DNA from: a virus
IMG/VR virus record: IMGVR_UViG_3300042549_010718
Span: 1-52,900 of that record
Length of the DNA stretch: 52,900 nucleotides
Reading direction: 5' to 3' (one strand)
The notes under the pieces: model-generated
Told to the model about the DNA's origin: nothing
Databases searched by the model: none
The model's input: the letters and a program-made list of their open reading frames with translations, nothing else
Made by a program: the position numbers and the translations under genes
Part shown: piece after piece, positions 34,415 to 41,106 of the stretch
Numbering within the stretch: position 1 is the first letter of the stretch
How the letters are laid out: every line of letters begins with the position of its first letter

Positions 34415-34450
34415 GGCACCTATTATACACAATGTTGAAAGTTTGTAAAC
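34381..34450 (-). repeat. Promoter/stem-loop cassette, copy A
   Basis: Positions 34381-34429 match 46778-46826 at 48 of 49 bases. The next 11 bases differ completely but are the same length. Then GTTTGTAAAC is shared again. Conserved boxes around a diverged spacer are what a promoter under selection would leave. The transcribed part holds the hairpin GGTGC-CAT-GCACC (minus strand). It occupies the gap between gp16 and gp17. Confidence 0.85.
34422..34449 (-). promoter_or_regulatory. Sigma70-type promoter on minus strand (cassette A)
   Basis: On the minus strand TTTACA (34449-34444), 16 bases, then TATAAT (34427-34422). Predicted +1 is near 34415. The -35 box lies within GTTTACAAAC. This is probably an early or middle promoter used by the host polymerase (inference). 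Confidence 0.7.
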
Positions 34451-34456
34451 AAAAAA

Positions 34457-36034
34457 ATGCAAAATAATTCATATAATGGAAACCCCAAAATAAAAGCAGA
34501 TGGGGTACAACAAAATTTTACAGCACATGAAGTGAGTGAATATATTCGCTGTCGTGATGATGTCGAATATTTTTGTAAGAATTATGTAAAGGTCATTAGT
34601 CTGGATCATGGGCTCGTGCCATTTGAATTACGTGGCTATCAAAGCAATCTTGTAAAACACTATAGTGCTAATCGATTTAGTATTGTTTTGGCTCCAAGAC
34701 AAAGTGGTAAGAGTGTGACTAGTGTTGCATGGCTATTACACTATATGGTTTTCAACGCAGATAAAAAGGTTGCAGTACTCGCAAATAAAGGGGCAACTGC
34801 CCGCGAGATGTTAAGCCGCTTTACTCTTATGCTTGAAAATCTGCCATTCTTTTTGCAGCCCGGTGTGAGAGTGCTTAATAAAGGTAATATTGTATTTGCA
34901 CATAATAGCGAGATTATTGCCGCTGCAACAAGCAGCAGTAGTATTCGAGGCATAAGTGCAAACATTATTTTTCTTGATGAGTTTGCCTTTGTGCATAAAG
35001 CTGAAGAATTTTATACAAGTACATATCCTGTAATTAGCTCTGGTAGTGATACAAAGGTTATTATTACAAGTACACCAAATGGTGTCAGCAATATGTTTTA
35101 TAAACTATGGCAAGGCGCAATTAGTAACAGCAATGAATTTAAACCATTTACTATTAATTGGCGAGATGTGCCTGGTCGAGATGACGATTGGCGTGCTAAG
35201 ACAATTGCAAATACAAGTGAAGCACAGTTTCGACAAGAGTTTAGTTGCGAATTTGTCGGCAGTGCAGATACACTAGTAAATAGCACATGCTTGCTTGGCA
35301 TGCAAGCACAAAGTCCAATTAATATGCAGCATGATATTGCTTATTATGAGGCGCCGCAAGAAGATCATGCCTATATACTTGTAGCTGATGTTAGTAAAGG
35401 TCGTGGACAGGATTATAGTACCTTCTCAGTAATTGACATATCATCAAAACCGTTTAAGCAGGTTTGTACCTATCGCAACAATACTATTTCACCGTTGCTA
35501 TTTCCTAATCTTATTGTTCGCGCAGCAACACAATATAATCAGGCACTTGTTATTATTGAAAACAATGATGTTGGTCAGGTTGTGTGCAACGCTGTTTATT
35601 ATGACTATGAATATGAAAATATGTTTACAACAAGTGCTGTTAAGAGTAACGGCATTGGCGTTGTCATGACAAAAAAGGTTAAACGCGTTGGTTGCAGCAA
35701 TCTAAAGGATTTGTTAGAAGGCAATAAACTACACATTGTTGATGCCTATACAATCAGTGAGCTCGCAAATTTTGTACCAAAGGGTGATAGCTTTGCCGCA
35801 AGTGAAGGTGCACATGATGATAGTGTTATGAATTTCGTACTCTTCTCTTGGTTTGTGAGTACAGATGTATTTAATGGCATGAGTGATACTGACCTGCGCG
35901 AATTACTATATAGTGAAAAGATGCTTGAGATGGAAGAGGATTTGCCACCATTTGGTTATGTTTCAACGACAACATCAATGGGCAGTGCATATGACCAACT
36001 AATAGATAATGCAAGAGAGTGGCATACACTTTGA
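34457..36034 (+). CDS. gp17: Large terminase subunit gp17 (packaging ATPase/nuclease)
   Basis: A 525-residue protein. The ATPase has Walker A APRQSGKSV (Lys85) and Walker B IIFLDEFAF (Asp174, Glu175), followed by the coupling motif VIITSTPNG. The nuclease has Asp311 (LVADVSKGRG), Glu368 (IIENNDVGQ) and Asp454/455 (GAHDDSVMN). The 57-residue interval between the first two acids equals that of T4 gp17 (401 to 458), and the third is at a near-identical distance. gp17 pumps DNA into the prohead and cuts it when the head is full. It is shorter than T4 gp17 (610) at both ends. The ATG follows a run of seven A bases beside the minus-strand cassette promoter; no late-promoter motif or Shine-Dalgarno is visible. 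Confidence 0.96.
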   Translation: MQNNSYNGNPKIKADGVQQNFTAHEVSEYIRCRDDVEYFCKNYVKVISLDHGLVPFELRGYQSNLVKHYSANRFSIVLAPRQSGKSVTSVAWLLHYMVFNADKKVAVLANKGATAREMLSRFTLMLENLPFFLQPGVRVLNKGNIVFAHNSEIIAAATSSSSIRGISANIIFLDEFAFVHKAEEFYTSTYPVISSGSDTKVIITSTPNGVSNMFYKLWQGAISNSNEFKPFTINWRDVPGRDDDWRAKTIANTSEAQFRQEFSCEFVGSADTLVNSTCLLGMQAQSPINMQHDIAYYEAPQEDHAYILVADVSKGRGQDYSTFSVIDISSKPFKQVCTYRNNTISPLLFPNLIVRAATQYNQALVIIENNDVGQVVCNAVYYDYEYENMFTTSAVKSNGIGVVMTKKVKRVGCSNLKDLLEGNKLHIVDAYTISELANFVPKGDSFAASEGAHDDSVMNFVLFSWFVSTDVFNGMSDTDLRELLYSEKMLEMEEDLPPFGYVSTTTSMGSAYDQLIDNAREWHTL

Positions 36035-36042
36035 AAGTGTAT
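36024..36042 (+). terminator. Hairpin at the 3' end of gp17
   Basis: ATACACTT-TGA-AAGTGTAT forms an eight-pair stem with a three-base loop across the gp17 stop codon, followed by AATTTATA. The run after it is only weakly T-rich, so it may attenuate or protect the mRNA rather than end it. Confidence 0.45.
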
Positions 36043-36046
36043 AATT

Positions 36047-36054
36047 TATAAATA
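36047..36054 (+). promoter_or_regulatory. Late promoter TATAAATA before gp18, with a 63-base leader
   Basis: A perfect octamer. Unlike the other late promoters it lies 63 bases before the start codon, and the leader ends with a purine-rich AAAGGAAAC just before the ATG at 36118, the clearest ribosome binding site in the window. Confidence 0.75.
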
Positions 36055-36117
36055 AGCTTGTGAGTCATAAACTTAGTATGCAATAAACTTATTAACAACA
36101 ACTGAAAGGAAACAAAT

Positions 36118-37908
36118 ATGGGATTTTTAATATCACCTGGAGTAGAAGTCAAAGAAACAGATTTGACAAATATCATACCCGCACTAGCAACAAGCGTTGG
36201 TGGTTTTGCAGGGTTTTTTAGATGGGGACCAGTTAACACACCAGTTAACGTTGGTTCTGAAACCGACCTAGCTCTCTTATTCGGAGCACCAACCACAAAG
36301 GTTGATGATCTTGAAAGAAGCTTCTTAACTGCTGCAAGCTATTTGAAGTATAGCAACACATTACGTGTTGTTCGCGCAGATGATAGCAGCACAAATGCTC
36401 ATAGCGGAAATGACTTTACAGCTGATTATGGTTATGGTTATAATGCAAATGGTACAGGTATTAGCCCAGCTCTTAATATTAATAATATTGGTGACCTTTC
36501 AAATAGTCAAACTGCATTACGTACAGCGCGTGTAAGATTTGTTGCACGCTATACTGGTGAAATTGGAAATTCTATTGGTGTTGTTGCTATTGATTCTAAT
36601 ACTGCCGCTAATGAAATACCATTAGCTGTTAGATCTGCAAAAACATATAATCCAACATCTACAGACTGGAGCGTTGCTAAGGCAGCTTTATTGAACAAAA
36701 CAGTAGAAAATGATGAAGTAACAATTATTGTTTATGATAGACTTGGTCTTATTACTGGCTCTGCTGGTGAAATTCTTGAAGTTTATCAAGGTCTTTCTTA
36801 TTTTACTGGTGCCAAAAATTCTTCAGGCCAATCAATCTATTGGGCAGATGTACTTAACAACAGCTCAAGCTATGTTTGGGGTGTAAACTTCAGCGGTGAT
36901 AAGAGTGGCTTAACCAATGCGGAATATGCAAATTATTGGACAGCTGAACTATTTGGCGGAGAATATCAATTTGAAGGTGGAACTGATGCATCAAGTTTTG
37001 ACGAAGATGATTTAGTTACAGCTCTGGGACAATTTGAAAATACAGAGTCGATTGATATTAACTTTGTTTTTGCACATAATTTTGCAAATAATACTACACA
37101 AAAAGTAGTTGATGATAAGCTTATTGAGCTTGCAGATACAACACGAAAAGACTGCTTAGCTTTTATTAGTGCGCCATTATCAATTTCAACTGTTTCAGTT
37201 GATTCTACAAAGCTTACTGATGTTAAAGCCAAGTTCTCTAATCTTTCCAATGCATCAAGTAGTTATGTTGTGTTTGATAGCACTCCAGTTTATGTTTATA
37301 ATCGCTATCGTGACGCATTTGCATGGATTCCTGCTTGCGGACATATGGCTGGTCTTTGCGCTAAGACAGATCGTTTAGCTGATCCTTGGTTTAGTCCTGC
37401 GGGCTTTAATCGCGGCAATCTATTGGGTGTAACAAAACTTGCTTATAATCCAAAACAAGCTGATCGCGATGATTTGTATACTGCTCGTATTAATCCACTT
37501 ATTAGCAGCCCAGGCAATGGCATTATTCTCTTTGGTGATAAAACTGCACAAGCTAAACCTGGTGCGTTTGACCGCATCAACGTTCGCCGTCTCTTTATTA
37601 CAATTGAAAAAGCAATTGCTACTGCAAGTAAATTCTTGCTATTTGAACTTAACGACGAATTTACTCGTGCAGCATTTAGAAATGCGGTTGAGCCATATCT
37701 TCGTGAAGTTCAAGGTCGTAGAGGTATCATTGACTTTAGAGTAGTTTGTGACGAAAGTAACAATACTCCTGAAGTTATTGATACTAATAGATTTGTTGGT
37801 ACGATCTTTATCAAGCCATCTAAGAGCATCAACTATATCACTCTAAACTTTGTAGCTGTTCGTACAGGTGTATCGTTTGAAGAAGTTATTGGCACAAACA
37901 TACTATAA
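36118..37908 (+). CDS. gp18: Tail sheath protein gp18
   Basis: A 596-residue protein (T4 gp18: 659). The N-terminus FLISPGVEVKETDLTNIIPA, with TSVGGFAGFFRWGP, is invariant in T4-type sheaths. The protruding domains lie in the middle (about 100-350). The C-terminal core contains FNRGNLLGVTKLAYNPKQAD, DDLYTARINPLISSPGNGII, FITIEKAIATASKFLLFELN and IKPSKSINYITLNFVAVRTG, which form the inner ring that slides during contraction. Its gene has its own long leader with a ribosome binding site, which suits a product needed in hundreds of copies per virion. gp19 follows. Confidence 0.96.
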   Translation: MGFLISPGVEVKETDLTNIIPALATSVGGFAGFFRWGPVNTPVNVGSETDLALLFGAPTTKVDDLERSFLTAASYLKYSNTLRVVRADDSSTNAHSGNDFTADYGYGYNANGTGISPALNINNIGDLSNSQTALRTARVRFVARYTGEIGNSIGVVAIDSNTAANEIPLAVRSAKTYNPTSTDWSVAKAALLNKTVENDEVTIIVYDRLGLITGSAGEILEVYQGLSYFTGAKNSSGQSIYWADVLNNSSSYVWGVNFSGDKSGLTNAEYANYWTAELFGGEYQFEGGTDASSFDEDDLVTALGQFENTESIDINFVFAHNFANNTTQKVVDDKLIELADTTRKDCLAFISAPLSISTVSVDSTKLTDVKAKFSNLSNASSSYVVFDSTPVYVYNRYRDAFAWIPACGHMAGLCAKTDRLADPWFSPAGFNRGNLLGVTKLAYNPKQADRDDLYTARINPLISSPGNGIILFGDKTAQAKPGAFDRINVRRLFITIEKAIATASKFLLFELNDEFTRAAFRNAVEPYLREVQGRRGIIDFRVVCDESNNTPEVIDTNRFVGTIFIKPSKSINYITLNFVAVRTGVSFEEVIGTNIL

Positions 37909-37911
37909 ATA
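37904..37911 (+). promoter_or_regulatory. Late promoter TATAAATA before gp19
   Basis: A perfect octamer spanning the gp18 stop codon, 23 bases before the ATG at 37935. The short leader is A-rich without a clear Shine-Dalgarno. Confidence 0.72.
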
Positions 37912-37934
37912 ATAAAGAATAACAATAAAATACT

Positions 37935-38495
37935 ATGAGTAATATTTCTCAATTTAAAAGTAATTTTGCCGGAGGCGCAAGACCAAACCTATTCAAGTGT
38001 GTAGTTGATTTTCCAAGTATAGCTGGAAATACAAATACAACACGTAAAGCTAGCTTTATGATTAAAGCTGCTAGTATTCCTGCTAGTACAATCACAAAGA
38101 TTGACGTACCATATCGTGGTCGTAATTTAAAGGTTGCAGGTGAACGTACATTTGAAGACAACTGGACTGTTACAGTCTATAATGACACAAGTTTTGATTT
38201 GCGTAACGCATTTGAAAAATGGATGAATAGCATTAACTCTCACAGTCGTAACTTTGCGGCTGATGCTGCAGTTGGTGCACCATTAAATTATATGCGCGAT
38301 TTGCAAGTAGTTCAACTTGACAAGAGCGGTCGCAGTGAAGATATTGGCATTGCACAATATCGTTTTGTCGACGCATTTCCTGTTAATGTTAATGCAATTG
38401 AGCTCAGCTATGAAACTGACGAAGTCGAAAGTTTCGAAGTTGAATTTGCATATCAATACTGGGAAAGAGTTGGTAACGAAGTTATTACTGACTAA
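37935..38495 (+). CDS. gp19: Tail tube protein gp19
   Basis: A 186-residue protein (T4 gp19: 163). SQFKSNFAGGARPNLFKCVV opens the family. ASFMIKAASIPASTITKIDV, PYRGRNLKVAGERTFEDNWT and VTVYNDTSFDLRNAFEKWMN follow, with the C-terminal strand ESFEVEFAYQYWE. Hexamers stack to form the tail's inner tube. The gene directly follows gp18, as in T4, has its own late promoter and is followed by two hairpins, as expected for a highly made product with a discrete mRNA 3' end. Confidence 0.95.
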   Translation: MSNISQFKSNFAGGARPNLFKCVVDFPSIAGNTNTTRKASFMIKAASIPASTITKIDVPYRGRNLKVAGERTFEDNWTVTVYNDTSFDLRNAFEKWMNSINSHSRNFAADAAVGAPLNYMRDLQVVQLDKSGRSEDIGIAQYRFVDAFPVNVNAIELSYETDEVESFEVEFAYQYWERVGNEVITD

Positions 38496-38503
38496 TCAGT
38501 AAT
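38484..38503 (+). terminator. First hairpin after gp19
   Basis: ATTACTGA-CTAA-TCAGTAAT is a perfect eight-pair stem overlapping the gp19 stop codon, followed by GTATTTTAG. It is an A/T-richer hairpin nine bases upstream of the GC-rich one. Confidence 0.5.
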
Positions 38504-38511
38504 GTATTTTA

Positions 38512-38532
38512 GCGGGGGTGAAAAACCCCCGC
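38512..38532 (+). terminator. GC-rich hairpin terminator after gp19
   Basis: GCGGGGG-TGAAAAA-CCCCCGC is a perfect seven-pair GC stem in an otherwise AT-rich gap. The downstream bases GTATATATAGTTT are not a clean T-run, so part of its role may be 3'-end protection of the tube mRNA. Confidence 0.65.
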
Positions 38533-38533
38533 G

Positions 38534-38541
38534 TATATATA
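38534..38541 (+). promoter_or_regulatory. Variant late promoter TATATATA before gp20
   Basis: One mismatch to TATAAATA, four bases before the ATG at 38546 and just after a GC-rich terminator hairpin, which would otherwise leave gp20 without an obvious promoter. Confidence 0.45.
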
Positions 38542-38545
38542 GTTT

Positions 38546-40153
38546 ATGAAGATTTTTGGATTCGAAATAGGTAAAGCTGTAGACACTGGAAAGTCAAAAA
38601 CAATCGAAGGCTTTTCCACCCCAATTTCAACTGACGGCACCATTGAAATCAATGGCAGCATGACTAGTGCCTATTATGGGCATGTGCTGAATATGGATGA
38701 CATTAACGTCAACGATGAAAAAGGTCTTATCCTAAAATATCGTATGGCAGCAGCTCAGCCTGAGTGCGACCTTGCTGTTAGCGATATTGTTAATGCATCA
38801 ATTATTAGTGACAATGATAAAACACCTGTTACACTAACACTTGATAGTCTTGACTATCCAGATGAAATTAAAAGAAGGCTACGCGATGAGTTTGATAACA
38901 TCGTTAAGATGTTGAACTTCAACTTTGATGGCCATGATATTTTCCGCCGTTGGTATATTGACGGCAAACTCTATTATCACCTTGTTGTTGATAATGAAAA
39001 AATTGAAAAGGGTGTTCAAGAGATGCGTCTTATTGATCCTCTTAAAATGAAAAAGGTTAAAGAGGTAACGACTCGAACAAACAAAGAAACTGGCACTCGT
39101 GTTAAGTTTATTAGTGATGAATATTATCTCTACACTGAAGATATTCATACTAGCAGCGATGCGTTAAAAATCCATCCTGATAGTATATGCTATGTGCCAA
39201 GCGGCATACTTGATGAAAGCGGCGCGTTTTCAATTAGCTATTTGCATAAGTGCATTAAGCTGGTGAATCAGTTGCGTATCATGGAGGATAGCTTGGTTAT
39301 CTATCGTATCTCTCGTGCACCAGAACGTCGTATCTTTTATATTGACGTAGGTAACTTGCCAAAGGGAAAAGCTGAAGAATATGTGCAAGGCATCATGGGC
39401 AAATATAAAAATAAGCTTGTATATGATGCTAGCAGCGGTGAAGTTCGAGAAGATCGTAAGAGCATGAACATCATGGAGGATTTCTGGTTGCCACGTCGTG
39501 AAGGTGGCAGAGGCACAGAGATTCAAACATTGCCAGGCGGAGAAAACCTAGGTCAGATTGAAGATATTATCTTTTTCCAGAAAAAACTCTATAGAGCGCT
39601 TAACGTACCAGCTGGTCGTCTTGATAGTGACAATGCCTATAATATTGGTCGTGTCTCTGAGATTACTCGCGAAGAGGTTAAGTTTCAAAAATTCATTAAT
39701 AAATTGCGCCGCAAATTTAGCTTGCTCTTTATTAATGCACTGCGTGTACAATGTATTCTAAAAAATGTTTGTACAGCTGAAGAATGGAAAATTATTCGTG
39801 AGAATATTAGTGTTGACTTTATTGAAGACAACTATTTTAGTGAGATCAAAGAGTTTGAGATCATCAAAGATCGTCTTGAAGTATTGAGCAGCATTGAACA
39901 ATATATTGGAAAATATTATAGTGAAAAATGGGTACGCAGTAATATTCTCAATCAAAGCGATGAAGATATTGAGCGCATGGATAGCGAAAATGCTGAAGCA
40001 AAAGTTGGAGGTAAAAAAGAAGAACCACCTGCTGATGATTTCGGAGGAGATAGTAACATGGATTTCGGAGCACCTGATGAATCTCCTGAGCCCGAAATTG
40101 ATGCTGGTGCTGAAGAAGAACCGGCGGATGAAGCTCCTCCAGAAGAAGCATAA
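38546..40153 (+). CDS. gp20: Portal vertex protein gp20
   Basis: A 535-residue protein (T4 gp20: 524). Diagnostic blocks are LILKYRMAAAQPECDLAVSD, HDIFRRWYIDGKLYYHLVVD, KLVNQLRIMEDSLVIYRISR with APERRIFYIDVGNLPKGKAE, and the loop LPGGENLGQIEDIIFFQKKL with YRALNVPAGRLDSDNAYNIG. The last 50 residues are a disordered acidic tail (DDFGGDSNMDFGAPDESPEP). Twelve copies form the DNA entry portal and the nucleus of prohead assembly. It sits first in the gp20-core-gp21-gp22-gp23 head cluster, the T4 order. Confidence 0.97.
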   Translation: MKIFGFEIGKAVDTGKSKTIEGFSTPISTDGTIEINGSMTSAYYGHVLNMDDINVNDEKGLILKYRMAAAQPECDLAVSDIVNASIISDNDKTPVTLTLDSLDYPDEIKRRLRDEFDNIVKMLNFNFDGHDIFRRWYIDGKLYYHLVVDNEKIEKGVQEMRLIDPLKMKKVKEVTTRTNKETGTRVKFISDEYYLYTEDIHTSSDALKIHPDSICYVPSGILDESGAFSISYLHKCIKLVNQLRIMEDSLVIYRISRAPERRIFYIDVGNLPKGKAEEYVQGIMGKYKNKLVYDASSGEVREDRKSMNIMEDFWLPRREGGRGTEIQTLPGGENLGQIEDIIFFQKKLYRALNVPAGRLDSDNAYNIGRVSEITREEVKFQKFINKLRRKFSLLFINALRVQCILKNVCTAEEWKIIRENISVDFIEDNYFSEIKEFEIIKDRLEVLSSIEQYIGKYYSEKWVRSNILNQSDEDIERMDSENAEAKVGGKKEEPPADDFGGDSNMDFGAPDESPEPEIDAGAEEEPADEAPPEEA

Positions 40154-40161
40154 ATTAAACA

Positions 40162-40169
40162 AATAAATA
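40162..40169 (+). promoter_or_regulatory. Late promoter AATAAATA before the small core gene
   Basis: An AATAAATA motif seven bases before the ATG at 40177. Confidence 0.5.
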
Positions 40170-40176
40170 AAAAGTT

Positions 40177-40332
40177 ATGAGCGAAGTAAAGAGTCTAATA
40201 CATGATGTAAGGGATAATAAAATGGAGATTGCAAATTTGCGTCTTGATCAAATCCTAAAGGATAAAATTGCAGTTGCGATTGATCAACAAAGGGTTGAAG
40301 TTGCAAATAAAGTTTTCAACAGTGAAAGTTGA
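40177..40332 (+). CDS. Small prohead core protein candidate (gp67/gp68 position)
   Basis: A 51-residue protein: ATG at 40177, TGA at 40330-40332. It opens MSEVKSLIHDVRDNKMEIAN and ends with IAVAIDQQRVEVANKVFNSE. The tail 'A-x-x-x-(K/Q)R-x-E-V-A-x-x-x-F' is the ending seen in short proteins encoded between portal and protease in T4-type phages and in other prohead core peptides. T4 has gp67 (80 residues) and gp68 here, both inner core components. The size, charge and helical character fit a cleavable core protein. The assignment rests on position and this motif. Confidence 0.65.
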   Translation: MSEVKSLIHDVRDNKMEIANLRLDQILKDKIAVAIDQQRVEVANKVFNSES

Positions 40333-40344
40333 AAAGTGATTTTA

Positions 40345-40352
40345 TATAAATA
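40345..40352 (+). promoter_or_regulatory. Late promoter TATAAATA before gp21
   Basis: A perfect octamer ten bases before the ATG at 40363. It may also serve gp22 and gp23, which lack an own motif directly upstream. Confidence 0.72.
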
Positions 40353-40362
40353 AAGATCAGAG

Positions 40363-41016
40363 ATGAAGTTAATTACTGAACATAACGAAAATATTAAATT
40401 TCTTACTGAAGGTGAGAAGGGTGATAAGAAATATATCATCGAAGGTATTTTCATGCAAGCAGAGCAAAAAAATCGCAATGGACGTATCTATCCTAAGAAC
40501 GTTCTTGAAAGTGCGGTTGATCGCTATGTAAAAGAGTATGTTTCAAAAGGCCGCGCTGTTGGTGAACTTAATCACCCAGAAGGTCCAGCAATTAACCTCG
40601 ATAAAGTCAGTCACCGTATCACTGAATTGCGTTGGGATAAAAACGATGTCTATGGCAAAGCTCTTATCCTAAACACACCTATGGGTAACATTGCAAAAGG
40701 TTTGCTTGAAGGTGGTTGTCAGCTAGGTGTATCAAGCCGCGGTATGGGCAGTGTTAGTCAAACTGAAGGCACATCAAAAGTAAATGACGACTTTATTCTT
40801 GCTACAGTTGATATTGTGCAGGATCCAAGCGCACCTAGTGCATTTGTTAATGGCATTATGGAAGGTGTTGAATATTTTTACAAAGGCAACGAAATTGTTG
40901 CAGTTGCTGCAGAACAAGCAGTTGAAAAAATTAAAAAGCTTTCTAAGAAAAAACTTGTTGAACAACAAGCTAAAATTTTCAAAGATTTCTTAACTGAAAT
41001 TTCAGTTAAGTTTTAA
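40363..41016 (+). CDS. gp21: Prohead protease gp21
   Basis: A 217-residue protein (T4 gp21: 212). GIFMQAEQKNRNGRIYPKNV, then VGELNHPEGPAINLDKVSH with His71, and LGVSSRGMGSV with Ser124/125, give the His/Ser catalytic pair of this herpes-assemblin-like serine protease family. DDFILATVDIVQDPSAPSAF is also conserved. The enzyme sits in the prohead core and cuts scaffold and capsid N-termini after L/I-x-E. Candidate sites are visible in the neighbouring gp22 and gp23. A perfect hairpin lies across its last codons. Confidence 0.95.
   Translation: MKLITEHNENIKFLTEGEKGDKKYIIEGIFMQAEQKNRNGRIYPKNVLESAVDRYVKEYVSKGRAVGELNHPEGPAINLDKVSHRITELRWDKNDVYGKALILNTPMGNIAKGLLEGGCQLGVSSRGMGSVSQTEGTSKVNDDFILATVDIVQDPSAPSAFVNGIMEGVEYFYKGNEIVAVAAEQAVEKIKKLSKKKLVEQQAKIFKDFLTEISVKF
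40989..41010 (+). terminator. Perfect 22-base palindrome at the gp21 3' end
   Basis: CTTAACTGAAA and TTTCAGTTAAG form a continuous inverted repeat inside the last coding bases of gp21, followed by TTTTAATATATT. The T-run makes it a plausible partial terminator that would set the gp21 to gp22/gp23 expression ratio. Confidence 0.55.
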
Positions 41017-41106
41017 TATATTATGGAATATTTGAATTTAGTATGGGAAAGGTGAAACTATGAGACTGAGGATAACCCTCCTCTCAATAAAGCAAAAACA
41101 AAAAGG

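Noticed and set aside
34433-34468. Plus-strand mini-ORFs next to the cassettes (MLKVCKQKNAK and, in copy B, MNLIVCKPKNS)
   Set aside because: The partial similarity comes from the shared GTTTGTAAAC and A-rich bases. No plus-strand promoter is placed to express them, and copy A overlaps the gp17 start.
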